Of a DNA stretch of 64,000 bases, positions 44,608 to 59,855 are shown piece after piece. The translations under genes were made by a program, and so were the position numbers. The stretch is from Azospirillum sp. (GTDB lineage Bacteria; Pseudomonadota; Alphaproteobacteria; CACIAM-22H2), in contig JADCGK010000058.1 in the NCBI GenBank assembly GCA_020249045.1, positions 1-64,000 of the forward strand, given 5' to 3'. A model generated the notes under the pieces. It ran no database searches and was not told the DNA's origin. It worked only from the letters and a program-made list of their open reading frames with translations. Each line of letters begins with the position of its first letter. Within the stretch, counting starts at the first letter, position 1.

Positions 44608-46080
44608 ATGACGGGCGCGGGACGCGAACGGGGGTTGGTGGTCGCGGCGGTCGTGGGACTGCTGGTCACGGGTTTCCTTGCGATTTCCTTCGGCAGCTAT
44701 TTCGCGTCGCGCTCGACCGTGCGCGACACGGTCCTGCGCGCGGAGCTGCCGCTGACCGCCGACAGCGTGTACTCCGAAATCCAACGCGACCTGATCCGGC
44801 CGATCCTGATCTCCTCGCTGATGGCCGCCGACACGTTCGTGCGCGATTGGGCGCTGGCGGGCGAGCGCGACGCCGCGCCGATCGTCGCCTATCTGGCCGA
44901 GATCAAACGGCGCTTCGGCGCGTTCACGGCGTTCTACGTTTCCGACCGCACCCGGACCTACTATCACGCCGAAGGCGTTTTGAAGACCGTGCGGGAGGAG
45001 GACCCGCGCGACGCGTGGTTTTTCCGCGTCCGCGCGATGCGCGAAGCCTACGAGATCAACCTCGATCCCGACATGGCCAACAGCGACGCGCTGACGATCT
45101 TCATCAACTACCGCGTCGAGGACTTCGAAGGGCGATTCATCGGCACGACGGGCGTCGGGTTGACGGTGGACGCGGTGCGACGGCTGATCGACGACTATCA
45201 ATCGCGCTTCGAGCGCACGATCTTCCTGGCCAACGATCGCGGCAAGATCGTGATGGTCGGCAAGGGCGGCGACGTGCCGGAGCCGGAGATAGCCGCGCGC
45301 GGCGATCTGGTGCGCGCGGCCGGACCGCTGCCGCGCGAAGGCACGCGGGCGTTCGCCTACGCGCTGCGCGGGGAAACGCGGCTGGCCAACGTGCGCTACA
45401 TTCCCGAATTGCAGTGGTTTCTGTTCGTCGAGAAATCCGACGAGGCGGGCCAGGCGGCGGTGCGCCGCACGCTGTGGCTCAACCTCGCCCTCGCCGCGGC
45501 CGTGACGGCGATCGCCCTCGCCGGCGCGCTTGCCACGCTCGCGCGCTATCAGCGCCGGATCGAAGCGCTGGCGACCACCGATCCGCTGACAGGTCTCGCC
45601 ACCCGCCACGGCTACCGGCTGCTGGCCGACCAGATGGAGAAGGAATTGCGCCGGACCCCGCAACGGGTTTCGGTGCTGATGGCCGATGTCGACCGCTTCA
45701 AGTCGGTCAACGACGCGCGCGGCCATGCGGCCGGGGATGCGACCCTGGCCGCCGTCGGCCGGGCCTTGCGCGCCGAACTGCGCGCCAGCGACATCCGGGT
45801 CCGCTGGGGCGGGGACGAATTCCTGGTCGTGTTGCGCGGGTGCGACCTTGTGCGGGCCCAAGATCTCGCCGAACGCATCCGGCGCGCTGCCGCCGCCGCG
45901 GCGGGCCCGACTGCCGGGGTCACGCTGTCGGTCGGCGTCGCCGAGCGCGACCCCCTCGAACCGCTCGAGGCAACGGTCGCGCGCGCCGACCACGCGTTGA
46001 TGGACGCCAAACGCGCCGGGCGCGACCGGGTCGCCGTCGCAGCACCGCCGAACACCCCCGCCCGCCCCCCGGCCGGTTGA
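44608..46080 (+). CDS. membrane-anchored diguanylate cyclase (GGDEF)
   Basis: Two TM segments flanking extracytoplasmic sensor domain; ATTDPLTGLATRHGYRLL, MADVDRFKSVNDARGHAAGD, VRWGGDEFLVVL. Confidence 0.94.
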   Translation: MTGAGRERGLVVAAVVGLLVTGFLAISFGSYFASRSTVRDTVLRAELPLTADSVYSEIQRDLIRPILISSLMAADTFVRDWALAGERDAAPIVAYLAEIKRRFGAFTAFYVSDRTRTYYHAEGVLKTVREEDPRDAWFFRVRAMREAYEINLDPDMANSDALTIFINYRVEDFEGRFIGTTGVGLTVDAVRRLIDDYQSRFERTIFLANDRGKIVMVGKGGDVPEPEIAARGDLVRAAGPLPREGTRAFAYALRGETRLANVRYIPELQWFLFVEKSDEAGQAAVRRTLWLNLALAAAVTAIALAGALATLARYQRRIEALATTDPLTGLATRHGYRLLADQMEKELRRTPQRVSVLMADVDRFKSVNDARGHAAGDATLAAVGRALRAELRASDIRVRWGGDEFLVVLRGCDLVRAQDLAERIRRAAAAAAGPTAGVTLSVGVAERDPLEPLEATVARADHALMDAKRAGRDRVAVAAPPNTPARPPAG

Positions 46081-46168
46081 CAAGCGCCCGCGCCCGGCCC
46101 ACCTTCCCCGCGGTCTCGGATGGGCCGCGCGACTCCGCGCGCGCGGCTCCCGCCCGCGGGAGTTGTCC

Positions 46169-46648
46169 ATGAAGCGCGCGCTGCGTTCCCTCGTTCTGGC
46201 CGGACTTGCGGCGTCGATGCTCGGCGCCTGTTCCATCGCGCGCGTGGACGTGCGCGGCTACGTGCCCAACGACGAGGAACTCGCCAAGCTCGAACCGGGC
46301 CGGCAGAGCCGGGACGAGGTCCAGCAGATCCTGGGTTCGCCCTCGTCGATGGGCGCCTTCGACGAGGAGCAAAGCTGGTACTACATCTACCGCAAGACCA
46401 GCACGACGGCGTTTTTCGAGCCCGAAGTCCTCGAACAACGCGTCGTCGTCGTGCATTTCGACCGCGGCGGCATGCTGCGCGACGTGCGCCGCTACGCCCT
46501 CGAGGACGGCCTGATCGTCGATCCGGTGACGCGCACGACCCCCTCGCCGGGGCGCGAAATGTCCTTCCTCGAACAGCTGCTGGGCAACGTCGGCAAATTC
46601 AATCGCGCGGGGGGCAGTTCGGGCCCGTTCGGCGGCGGCCGGAACTGA
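46169..46648 (+). CDS. bamE: outer membrane assembly lipoprotein BamE (SmpA/OmlA)
   Basis: Lipobox LGAC; LAKLEPGRQSRDEVQQILGSPSSMGAFDEEQSWYYIYRK. Confidence 0.9.
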   Translation: MKRALRSLVLAGLAASMLGACSIARVDVRGYVPNDEELAKLEPGRQSRDEVQQILGSPSSMGAFDEEQSWYYIYRKTSTTAFFEPEVLEQRVVVVHFDRGGMLRDVRRYALEDGLIVDPVTRTTPSPGREMSFLEQLLGNVGKFNRAGGSSGPFGGGRN

Positions 46649-46703
46649 CGCCGCCGGCGCCGTTGCCCGCGCCGCCCCATCCAATGCCGCCCCAAAACTG
46701 AAA

Positions 46704-46729
46704 CGGCCCCGGGATCGCTCCCGGGGCCG
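46704..46729. terminator. bidirectional-type hairpin between bamE and hppA
   Basis: cggccccggga-tcgc-tcccggggccg perfect stem. Confidence 0.75.
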
Positions 46730-46753
46730 CTTCGTTTCCGGCGATCGCCGCCC

Positions 46754-48829
46754 TCAGTGCGCGAGGATGGCGAGCAACAGGATGGCGACGATGTTGATGA
46801 TCTTGATCATCGGGTTCACCGCCGGGCCGGCCGTATCCTTGTACGGATCGCCGACCGTATCGCCCGTCACCGCGGCCTTGTGGGCATCGGAGCCCTTGCC
46901 GCCGTAATGGCCTTCCTCGATGTACTTCTTGGCGTTGTCCCAAGCGCCGCCGCCCGAGGTCATCGAGATCGCGACGAACAGACCCGTCACGATCGTCCCG
47001 AGCAGCATGGCGCCCATCGCCGCGAAGGCCTGCGCCTGACCCGCGATCATCGAGATCACGACGTAGAGCACGACCGGCGCCAGCACCGGCAGCAGCGAGG
47101 GCACGATCATCTCGCGGATCGCGGCCGCGGTCAGCATGTCGACGGCGCGGCCGTAATCGGGCTTGGCCGTGCCTTCCATGATGCCCTTGATCTCGCGGAA
47201 CTGGCGGCGCACTTCCTCGACGACCGCACCCGCGGCCTTGCCGACCGCCGTCATGCCCATCGCGCCGAACAGGTACGGCAGCATGCCGCCCATGAACAGG
47301 CCGATGACCACGTAGGGGTTGGTGAGGCCGAAATCGACCGTCTTGGCGACCTCGGGGAAGTAGTGCTGCAGGTCGTAGATGTAGGCGGCGAACAGCACGA
47401 CGGCCGCAAGGCCCGCCGAACCGATCGCGTAGCCCTTCGTCACGGCCTTGGTCGTGTTGCCCACGGCGTCGAGCGCGTCGGTGAACTTGCGCACGTCCTT
47501 GGGCAGCCCCGACATTTCGGCGATGCCGCCGGCGTTGTCGGTCACGGGGCCGTAGGCGTCGAGCGCCACGATGATGCCGGCGAGCGCCAGCATCGTGGTG
47601 GCGGCGATGCCGATGCCGTAGAGACCGGCCGTCAGGTACGAGATCAGGATGCCCGCGCAGATCACCACGACCGGCAGCGCCGTCGATTCCAACGACACCG
47701 CGAGGCCCTGGATCACGTTCGTGCCGTGACCGGTTTGCGAGGCCTTGGCGACCGAGCGGACCGGGCGGTAGTCGGTGCCCGTGTAGTACTCGGTGATGAC
47801 GACCAGCGCAGCCGTGACGCCGAGACCGACCAGCGCGCACACGAACAGGCTCATGCCCGTCGAAGCGCCCAGCTTGCCCGACATGCCGATCATCGAGGAC
47901 GTGACCGCGAAGATCAGACCCGCGGAGATCACGCCCGCCACGATCAGCGCCTTGTACAGCGCCTTCATGATGTTGTTGTCGGCGCCGAGCTTGACGAAAT
48001 AGGTGCCGACGACCGAGGCGACGATGCACACGCCGGCGATCACCAGCGGATACATCATGGCCTTGGCGACATCGGCGCCGGTGAAGGCGACGACCGCCAG
48101 CAGCATGGTGGCGACGATCGTGACCGCGTAGGTCTCGAACAGATCGGCCGCCATGCCCGCGCAATCGCCCACGTTGTCGCCCACGTTGTCGGCGATCACG
48201 GCGGGGTTGCGGGGATCGTCCTCGGGGATGCCCGCTTCGACCTTGCCCACGAGATCGGCGCCCACGTCCGCACCCTTGGTGAAGATGCCGCCGCCCAACC
48301 GCGCGAAGATCGAAATCAGCGACGCGCCGAAGGACAGCGCCACCAGCGCTTCGATCGTGGCGCGCGAGGTTTCGCCCTTCCAGTTCGACAGCACGCCGTA
48401 GTAACCGGCGACGCCGATCAGGCCGAGACCGACCACCAGCAATCCGGTGATGGCGCCCGCCTTGAAGGCGATGTCGAGGGCCGGTTGCAGGCCGTTGCGC
48501 GCGGCCTCGGCCGTGCGCACGTTGGCGCGCACCGAGACGTTCATGCCGACGTAGCCGGCGGCGCCCGAAAGCACCGCGCCGACCACGAAGCCGAGCGCGA
48601 CATGGATGCCCAACGTGAAGACCAGGATCAGCGCCACGACCACGCCGACGATGGCGATGGTACGATACTGACGATCCAAATACGCCCCGGCGCCTTCGGC
48701 GACCGCAGCGGCGATCTTCTGCATGGTTTCGTTGCCCGCGGGGGCGGCGACGACCTGACGGTACGCGACGATCCCGTAAAGGACCGCCAGGACACCGCAG
48801 GCGATGACGAGCCAGAACTCGGCCGACAT
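46754..48829 (-). CDS. hppA: membrane-bound pyrophosphatase (H+-translocating, K+-independent type by motif)
   Basis: [65 protein letters not shown] (Lys variant). Confidence 0.96.
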   Translation of the reverse strand: MSAEFWLVIACGVLAVLYGIVAYRQVVAAPAGNETMQKIAAAVAEGAGAYLDRQYRTIAIVGVVVALILVFTLGIHVALGFVVGAVLSGAAGYVGMNVSVRANVRTAEAARNGLQPALDIAFKAGAITGLLVVGLGLIGVAGYYGVLSNWKGETSRATIEALVALSFGASLISIFARLGGGIFTKGADVGADLVGKVEAGIPEDDPRNPAVIADNVGDNVGDCAGMAADLFETYAVTIVATMLLAVVAFTGADVAKAMMYPLVIAGVCIVASVVGTYFVKLGADNNIMKALYKALIVAGVISAGLIFAVTSSMIGMSGKLGASTGMSLFVCALVGLGVTAALVVITEYYTGTDYRPVRSVAKASQTGHGTNVIQGLAVSLESTALPVVVICAGILISYLTAGLYGIGIAATTMLALAGIIVALDAYGPVTDNAGGIAEMSGLPKDVRKFTDALDAVGNTTKAVTKGYAIGSAGLAAVVLFAAYIYDLQHYFPEVAKTVDFGLTNPYVVIGLFMGGMLPYLFGAMGMTAVGKAAGAVVEEVRRQFREIKGIMEGTAKPDYGRAVDMLTAAAIREMIVPSLLPVLAPVVLYVVISMIAGQAQAFAAMGAMLLGTIVTGLFVAISMTSGGGAWDNAKKYIEEGHYGGKGSDAHKAAVTGDTVGDPYKDTAGPAVNPMIKIINIVAILLLAILAH

Positions 48830-48991
48830 AGGATGATTCCCCTATTTCTTGTTATAGATCATAAGTTTAGAGGCAGAGCCCAGTACCCCACCCCAGGACG
48901 CGCGGGACCATGCCAGACGAATCGAATTGTTGCAAGGGCTTGGCGCGGCTTCGAATTCCGGCGATTTCGGGCGCCGGCAGCGCGTCGGCGA

Positions 48992-51817
<2,826 letters not shown>

Positions 51818-51941
51818 TTCGTCGGCCATTTGTACATCGGCGATTTGTGGATTTTGCGGCGAGGACAGCGCGTCGGCGCAACCGTTTACGCAAGATTAAG
51901 CGCTCGACGGTAAACTCGACAATCTCCACGAGTGTGCGCCC

Positions 51942-52394
51942 GTGTCCGAAGAAGTTCCTTATTCGCCCCGTCTGTTGGAATTCGAATCGCTTTGGCGCTC
52001 GAAATGCCGCGGCCCGCTGATCCCGGGCCGGCGCGACTTCGCATTCGAAGAGTTCCGGCCCTGGCTCGGCATGATCACGCTGCTCGAAGCGGTCGACGGC
52101 GGCGCGGATTTCCGGATCGCGTTGCACGGTACGGCGAACGCCGAACGCTTCCGCATCGACGCGACGGGCATGCGCGTCTCCGAACTGCCGCCGCAATGGC
52201 GTGCGGCGGTCGAACCGGGCATCGCCGCCGTGATCGCCGCGCGCGCGCCGGTTCTGTCGCGTCATCGGTGGGTGAACGAGCAATTCGACTACGCGTGGGA
52301 GCGCGTGCTGGCGCCGTTCGCATCCGACGGCGTGACGATCGACGGCCTCGCCAGCGTGGTCGCCGACGTGTCGTACAAGCCGCTTTTCCCGTGA
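51942..52394 (+). CDS. PAS-like domain protein (PAS_5-type), GTG start
   Basis: SPRLLEFESLWRSKCRGPLIPGRRDFAFEEFRPWLGMITLLEAVDGGADFRIALHGTANAERFRIDATGMRVSEL; resembles 30409-30975. Confidence 0.75.
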   Translation: MSEEVPYSPRLLEFESLWRSKCRGPLIPGRRDFAFEEFRPWLGMITLLEAVDGGADFRIALHGTANAERFRIDATGMRVSELPPQWRAAVEPGIAAVIAARAPVLSRHRWVNEQFDYAWERVLAPFASDGVTIDGLASVVADVSYKPLFP

Positions 52395-52669
52395 CGGCCG
52401 CGTCCGCGGAGCGGTGGCACGTCTACGTGCTGCTGAACGACGCCGGCACGAGTTATGTCGGCAGCACGTCGGATCCCGACCGGCGGTTGGCCGCGCACAA
52501 CGCGGGCAAGGGCGCCAAATTCACCCGCGGGCGCGGGCCGTGGCGCCTCATCCACAGCGAAACCTTCGCGACGAAGGGGGCCGCGCTGTCGCGCGAAGCC
52601 GCGCTCAAAAAAGACCACGCGTTCAGGCGTGCGCTGAAGGCGACTTGGCGAGATCGTCGAACGCCTTGA
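52391..52669 (+). CDS. GIY-YIG nuclease superfamily protein (YhbQ-like)
   Basis: [69 protein letters not shown] start, GTGA overlap. Confidence 0.9.
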   Translation: MTAASAERWHVYVLLNDAGTSYVGSTSDPDRRLAAHNAGKGAKFTRGRGPWRLIHSETFATKGAALSREAALKKDHAFRRALKATWRDRRTP

Positions 52670-53468
52670 GCCGCGCAAGCACGCCCGGCATTTCCTTGAG
52701 CGGGACCATGTTGGGCCCGTCGGAGGGTGCCTTGTCGGGGTCCTGGTGCGTTTCCATGAACACGGCCGCCACCCCCACGGCCACCGCCGCGCGCGCGAGG
52801 ACCGGCACGTATTCGCGTTGGCCGCCCGAGGATGTGCCCTTGCCGCCGGGCTGCTGGACCGAGTGCGTTGCGTCGAACACGACCGGATAGCCGCTTTCGG
52901 CCATGACCGGCAGGGCGCGCATGTCCGACACCAGCGTGTTGTAACCGAACGACACGCCGCGTTCGGTCTGCAGGACCTTGTCGTTGCCGGTGCTCGCGAC
53001 CTTGGCGACGACGTTCTTCATGTCCCACGGGGCCAGGAATTGGCCCTTCTTGACGTTGACCGCGCGGCCCGTCGCGCCCGCCGCGAGAAGAAGATCGGTC
53101 TGCCGGCACAAGAAGGCCGGGATCTGCAGCACATCCACCGCCTCGGCCACGGGCGCGCATTGCTCGGCGGTATGCACGTCGGTCAGCACCGGGCAGCCGT
53201 ATTTCTCGCGCACTTCGGCGAGGATCGGCAGGCTCTTCGCCATGCCGATGCCGCGCTCGGCGGAAACCGACGTGCGGTTGGCCTTGTCGAAGCTCGTCTT
53301 GTAGATCAGCGGAATGCCGAGTTTGGCGGTGAGTTCGACCAGCGCGTGGGACATCTCCAACGCATGCTGGCGGCTCTCGAGCGCGCACGGCCCCGCGATC
53401 AACGCGAAGGGCTTGTCGTTGCCGACCAGGAAATTGCCGATGGGGACGTGTTTAGCCACCGATGTCAT
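52623..53468 (-). CDS. kdsA: 3-deoxy-8-phosphooctulonate synthase
   Basis: [78 protein letters not shown]. Confidence 0.97.
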   Translation of the reverse strand: MTSVAKHVPIGNFLVGNDKPFALIAGPCALESRQHALEMSHALVELTAKLGIPLIYKTSFDKANRTSVSAERGIGMAKSLPILAEVREKYGCPVLTDVHTAEQCAPVAEAVDVLQIPAFLCRQTDLLLAAGATGRAVNVKKGQFLAPWDMKNVVAKVASTGNDKVLQTERGVSFGYNTLVSDMRALPVMAESGYPVVFDATHSVQQPGGKGTSSGGQREYVPVLARAAVAVGVAAVFMETHQDPDKAPSDGPNMVPLKEMPGVLARLKAFDDLAKSPSAHA

Positions 53469-53472
53469 CGGC

Positions 53473-55164
<1,692 letters not shown>

Positions 55165-55228
55165 TCAAAGGGTAATTTCGCGGTTGACGGGTTTTCCACC
55201 CGTCCCCCGATTCGCAACGACGACGCTG

Positions 55229-55555
55229 TCAGCGTGCGACGGGCGGTGCGGGCGTCGCAGGTGCCGCCGGCAAGGCCGGCGCACCCGGCAACGGACCGTC
55301 CATCACGCCGCCGGCGCGCTGGGAATGCCCGCCCGCCATGATCGCCAGCACCAGGCTCGTGACCATGAACGCGGCCGCCAAGATCGCCGTGGCGCGGGTC
55401 AGCAGATTGGCCGTGCCCCGGGCCGTCATGAACCCGCCCATGCCGCCCGACCCGCCGCCCAAACCCAGGCCGCCCCCTTCGGAGCGCTGGACGAGCACCA
55501 CGCCCACCAGGGCGATGGCGATCAGCAAATGAACGACGGTGACGACGAGTTCCAT
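55229..55555 (-). CDS. secG: preprotein translocase subunit SecG
   Basis: VVTVVHLLIAIALVGVVLVQRSEGGGLGLGGGSGGMGGFMTARGTANLLTRATAILAAAFMVTSLVLAI. Confidence 0.94.
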   Translation of the reverse strand: MELVVTVVHLLIAIALVGVVLVQRSEGGGLGLGGGSGGMGGFMTARGTANLLTRATAILAAAFMVTSLVLAIMAGGHSQRAGGVMDGPLPGAPALPAAPATPAPPVAR

Positions 55556-55759
55556 GGGGTACGGACCTGATTTCGCGAAGAGGCCGGGGTTTTAGCCGGT
55601 TGCCGACAGCGGGTAAAGAGTGCTGGCCCGGATATTGTTTCCATCTAGGCAACGAAGTTTTCGTTTTCCGAGGAATTGTCTCTTTCGGTGATCGACGCCA
55701 AATTCTCCCTCGAAGCGGCGACGACCGCCCCAAACTCGAACGTCGAAGGAAAATCCCCC

Positions 55760-56461
55760 ATGATCGTCTTGCGTCCCTCCGAAGAGCGCGGGCCCGCCGA
55801 TTTCGGCTGGCTCAAGGCGCGCCACAGCTTCTCGTTCGGCAATTACTACGACCCGCGCCATATGGGTTTCCGGGCGTTGCGCGTGATCAACGAGGATCGC
55901 GTGGCGGCCGGGGCTGGCTTCCCCACGCACGGTCACCGCGACATGGAGATCGTGACGTATCTCCTCGACGGCGAACTCGAGCACAAGGACTCGATGGGCA
56001 ACGGCGAGGTGATCCGCCCCGGCGAAGTCCAGGCGATGACCGCGGGCACCGGCGTGCTCCATTCGGAATTCAACCCCTCCGAGAGCAATCCGACGCATCT
56101 GCTGCAGATCTGGCTGCTGCCCGATCGCCAGGGCCACACGCCGCGCTACGACCAAAAGCAGTTCCCGCGCGCGGAGAAACTGAACCGCCTGCGCTTGATC
56201 GTGTCGCCCGACGGCGCCGACGGATCGATCTTCATCCATCAGGACGCCCGGCTCTACGCGACCGTGCTGGAGGCGGAAAAGTCGGTGGCGCTGGACCTCG
56301 CGCCCAAGCGTCACGCGTGGATCCAGGTCGCGCGCGGGGAAGTGGCGTTGGGCGAACTCGCCCTTCGCCAGGGCGACGGCGCCGCCGTCAGCGAGGAGAC
56401 GCGCGTCGCCTTGAAGGGCCTCGCGCCCGAAAGCGAAGTGTTGGTTTTCGACCTGAACTGA
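55760..56461 (+). CDS. pirin family protein
   Basis: GPADFGWLKARHSFSFGNYYDPRHMGFRALRVINEDRVAAGAGFPTHGHRDMEIVTYLLDGELEHKDSMGNG...PGEVQAMTAGTGVLHSEFNP. Confidence 0.95.
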   Translation: MIVLRPSEERGPADFGWLKARHSFSFGNYYDPRHMGFRALRVINEDRVAAGAGFPTHGHRDMEIVTYLLDGELEHKDSMGNGEVIRPGEVQAMTAGTGVLHSEFNPSESNPTHLLQIWLLPDRQGHTPRYDQKQFPRAEKLNRLRLIVSPDGADGSIFIHQDARLYATVLEAEKSVALDLAPKRHAWIQVARGEVALGELALRQGDGAAVSEETRVALKGLAPESEVLVFDLN

Positions 56462-56483
56462 CGCGCGGGCGGCGGCGGCGGGA

Positions 56484-59400
56484 TCACCCGCCGTCGCCGA
56501 CCAGCAGGAACGGCGCCCAGAAGATCGGGTGCGCGTAGACGAAACCCGCCCCGTCGGCCGGCGTGTCGATGAGACCCAGCATCGCGCGGCGCAGCGCGCT
56601 CGCCCGGTCGAGCCGCGGGTCGGCGGCTTGGCGCGCGAAAACGTCGGTCGTCAGCAGGCGCGCGCTGGTGGTTTCGACCGGCCAACTGGTGACCAGCAAC
56701 GCGCGCGCACCGGCGTAGAAGAACGCGCGTCCCAATCCCGAAACGGCTTCCGCGCCGTCCCCGTCGCCCGAAGCCGTGTTGCACGCCGACAAGACCACCC
56801 AATCGGCGTCCAACCGGAGCCGCAGGATTTCCTCCATCGTCAGCAAGCCGTCGCCGTCGCCATCGGCGAGATCGGGCGCGGTCAGCGCCAGCGCGGGCTG
56901 GGTCAAGCCGTCGAGTTCGCCGGGGATCAGTCCGTGCGTGGCGAACATCACGAAGCGGCGGCGCGCGAGATCCGCGCGGATCACGGCCGCCTCGGTCGCG
57001 TTCCGGCCCAAGAACACGTCGCGCGCCGCATCCGCCCCCAAGGCGCGCGCGACCGACAGAACCTCGTCCGCCGTATCGGGCAATGCGGCCAAATCGGCCA
57101 GAGTCGCGCTGGTCGCGGCGGAGGCGGTGGGCGCGTTGCGGCGCACGAGCCGGACGCCGCGCGTGGCCAGGGCGCTCGCCTCTTGCGGGGCTTGGGTTGC
57201 CCCTTGGGGCGTCGCCTGCCCTGCGGAAAACCAAGGATCCCCGAAGCCCGCGAACATCCGGCGTTCGGCCGCCGGCGCCGGCAAGCCGCGCAGCACGCGG
57301 AACGCGGCGACCGACGGCACTTGGCTGATCGCCGTCTCGCGCACCAGCCAAGCGACGTCGCGATACTCGGCGAAGTAAGGTTGGCCCCGGCGCGGCGCCA
57401 TTTCACCCGGGGGCTTGGTCACCAAAACGGCCATCGGCAATTGCCCCAACGGCCCGTGCGGCACCATCGTGACCGCGCGCGCGCCCCCGATCGCCGCTTC
57501 GACCGGCCCCAGCAGCGCGGCGTACAAACGATGCGCGCGCCCGACGTCGAAGGCGGGCACGTCGTCGAGTGTGGCGGCGTTGGGGTCGAGCGCTTGGCGC
57601 AGCACGGCCACGTCGCGCGCAAGCGCCGCCTCGCCCAGCGGGACCGCTGCGAACGACGGTGCGCGGCCGTGCCGCACGGCCCACACATAGCTGGCCTCGC
57701 GTCCGACGAAGAACGCGACCAACGCTTCGTCGGGCTTCAAGGCGCGTTGGGCATCGGCCAGCGAGGGCGGACGCGGATTGCGCAATTGCTCGTAATCGGG
57801 GAACCGACGCGCGAGATCCTCGTTGATCCGGCGGCGGTCGGCCTCCAACTCGCGCACCTGCCGCCCGAGTTGGGCTTCGATGCGCGCGTCGCGCTGATCG
57901 GCGGGCTGGCCCGCGATGTCGGCGAGCACGCCGCGGATCGCTTCGATCTGGCGCGCGGCGTCCTGTTCGGACCGGATCGCGGCCTCCAACGCGGGATCGC
58001 CCGCACCCGCGCGGGCGCTCATCTGCGCGATGGCGCCTTGCACGGACATGCCGCGCGCCAGATCGGCGAAGCGGAACGCCGCGTCGGCCGGATCGAAACC
58101 CGCCACGGCGACGCCTTTGGCCGCCAGATCGGCGTAAAGCCCGACCATCTCGCCGATCAGCACGCGCCGGACGCGGTTCACGGCGGCACCCGACGCGTCG
58201 CTCGATGCGGCGTCGCCCGCCGGCCCGCGTTCGAGGACGGGGGCGATCTCGCGCAACTCGGCGACCGCGCGCGCGGCATCGCCGTTGCGCGCGACGGCGA
58301 GCGCCCGGAACCCCCGCACCAGCGCCGGGCCGTGCGCTTGATCGCCGAACCGGGCGATCTGATCGCGCGCCACGCGGTCGAGCACGGTTTGCGCCGCGCG
58401 GGAATCCCCGGTCATCAGCAGCGCCACGCCGTAATTGCGCGTTGCCGTCACGCGGTTTTCGGCGAGGGTGCGATTGCCGCCGATCGCCTGCAGCGTGCGC
58501 CGGTACTGCGCCAGCGCCTCGGCGTACTTGCCTTGCCACAGCAACGCCGTGGCGATCTGGTTCTGCGCCGTGAGCGTGCCGGCGTTGGTCGGCGGAAAGC
58601 GCATCTCGCGCTGGATGGCGAGCGAACGGCCCGCCAGATTCTCCGCCTCGGCGAAGCGGCCCTGCTCGATCAGCACGTTCGTCAACGCTTCGATGCGGAA
58701 GATCGTCGTCGGATGATAGGGCCCGAAATGCTCGATGGCGAGCTGCAGCGATCGCCGCGCGAAGACCTCCGCCTCGACGAAGCGCGACTGATCGATCAAC
58801 GTGCCCGCGATCTGGCCGAGCGAGAAGGCGACCGGGTTCACGAACCGGTTGGGATTGTTCCCGAGCCCCGCGCGCACGCGCGCGTGCATCGTCTCGGCGT
58901 TCGCCGCCGCGCTGCGCCAAGCGGCTTCCGCGGCCGGCAGGTTGCCGGCGGCGCGCTCGATGGCGGCGCGCGCGCTGTCGATCCGCTGCGCGTAATAGGG
59001 CGCCCACGGACCTGCGTCGCGGAACTGCATCGCCTGCAAGCGCAGCCCCTCCAACCGGCGCAGCATCGCGCGCGCTTCGTCCATCCGGCCCGCGGACGCC
59101 AGGACGCGCGTGGCTTCCGAACCGAGTTCGAGCCCCGCGACGGGTCCGGCCGCCGCATCGACCGCGCGCACGCGCAGATCGATGCCGCGCTGCCGGTTGC
59201 CGAAATCCATCTCGGCCTGCCCGGTTTCGCCCATGAACCATGCCGAATCCCGATGCCGGCCGCGCAACGCCAAGTCCAACGCCTCGCGCGATGCGGCGAG
59301 GTGTTCGTCGATGCGGCCTTCGTTGCGCAGCCGCTGGGAGCGCGTGCGCGCCTCGTTGGCCCGCCGCAGATAGTCGGCGATCTGCGCCTCGGTGGGGGCC

Positions 59401-59792
59401 GCGGCAGATGGGGCCGCCGGAGCGGGCGCCGCCGCACCGGCTTGCGGTGCTTGCGGCGCGCGACGGGCTTGATTGCCCCCCTGCGCCTGCGATTGAGCCT
59501 GCGCCTGGGCCTGCGCGGGCGCTTGGGCACGTGGCACGGCCGCGGGCCCAAGCGGCGCGGACCCGTCCTCCTCGGCTTGCGCGACGGCGCCGTCCGGGCG
59601 GCGCGTCGCGAGTTCGCGATCAAGTTTTTCGAGAACGTCGGCGATCGTGCGCGGCGGCGGCACGAAGGCGCGCTGCGCGGTCGCCAGCCGCACGGCCGCG
59701 GCTTCCCCGCCCGCGATGGGCCGTTGTCCTTCGGGCGTACAAGCGACAAGCACGATGCCCGACAGCATCGCGAAGACGGCGATCCGAACCAT
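56484..59792 (-). CDS. CHAT-domain (caspase-like) TPR lipoprotein
   Basis: Lipobox VLVAC; helical TPR region (AEVFARRSLQLAIEHFGPYHPTT...); C-terminal CHAT motifs RRFVMFATHGLIPGE and WVVLSACNTASGD, FFYAGARALLVTSWPVE. Confidence 0.9.
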   Translation of the reverse strand: MVRIAVFAMLSGIVLVACTPEGQRPIAGGEAAAVRLATAQRAFVPPPRTIADVLEKLDRELATRRPDGAVAQAEEDGSAPLGPAAVPRAQAPAQAQAQAQSQAQGGNQARRAPQAPQAGAAAPAPAAPSAAAPTEAQIADYLRRANEARTRSQRLRNEGRIDEHLAASREALDLALRGRHRDSAWFMGETGQAEMDFGNRQRGIDLRVRAVDAAAGPVAGLELGSEATRVLASAGRMDEARAMLRRLEGLRLQAMQFRDAGPWAPYYAQRIDSARAAIERAAGNLPAAEAAWRSAAANAETMHARVRAGLGNNPNRFVNPVAFSLGQIAGTLIDQSRFVEAEVFARRSLQLAIEHFGPYHPTTIFRIEALTNVLIEQGRFAEAENLAGRSLAIQREMRFPPTNAGTLTAQNQIATALLWQGKYAEALAQYRRTLQAIGGNRTLAENRVTATRNYGVALLMTGDSRAAQTVLDRVARDQIARFGDQAHGPALVRGFRALAVARNGDAARAVAELREIAPVLERGPAGDAASSDASGAAVNRVRRVLIGEMVGLYADLAAKGVAVAGFDPADAAFRFADLARGMSVQGAIAQMSARAGAGDPALEAAIRSEQDAARQIEAIRGVLADIAGQPADQRDARIEAQLGRQVRELEADRRRINEDLARRFPDYEQLRNPRPPSLADAQRALKPDEALVAFFVGREASYVWAVRHGRAPSFAAVPLGEAALARDVAVLRQALDPNAATLDDVPAFDVGRAHRLYAALLGPVEAAIGGARAVTMVPHGPLGQLPMAVLVTKPPGEMAPRRGQPYFAEYRDVAWLVRETAISQVPSVAAFRVLRGLPAPAAERRMFAGFGDPWFSAGQATPQGATQAPQEASALATRGVRLVRRNAPTASAATSATLADLAALPDTADEVLSVARALGADAARDVFLGRNATEAAVIRADLARRRFVMFATHGLIPGELDGLTQPALALTAPDLADGDGDGLLTMEEILRLRLDADWVVLSACNTASGDGDGAEAVSGLGRAFFYAGARALLVTSWPVETTSARLLTTDVFARQAADPRLDRASALRRAMLGLIDTPADGAGFVYAHPIFWAPFLLVGDGG

Positions 59793-59855
59793 TCCCACCC
59801 CCACCGACGGAACGAAAGTCTATCCCATCGCCTGGGGTCGCGGAAGCGACGGCCG

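Noticed and set aside
55186-55204. GACGGG/CCCGTC hairpin after secG as intrinsic terminator
   Set aside because: Short stem and no T tract on the minus strand; weak evidence.
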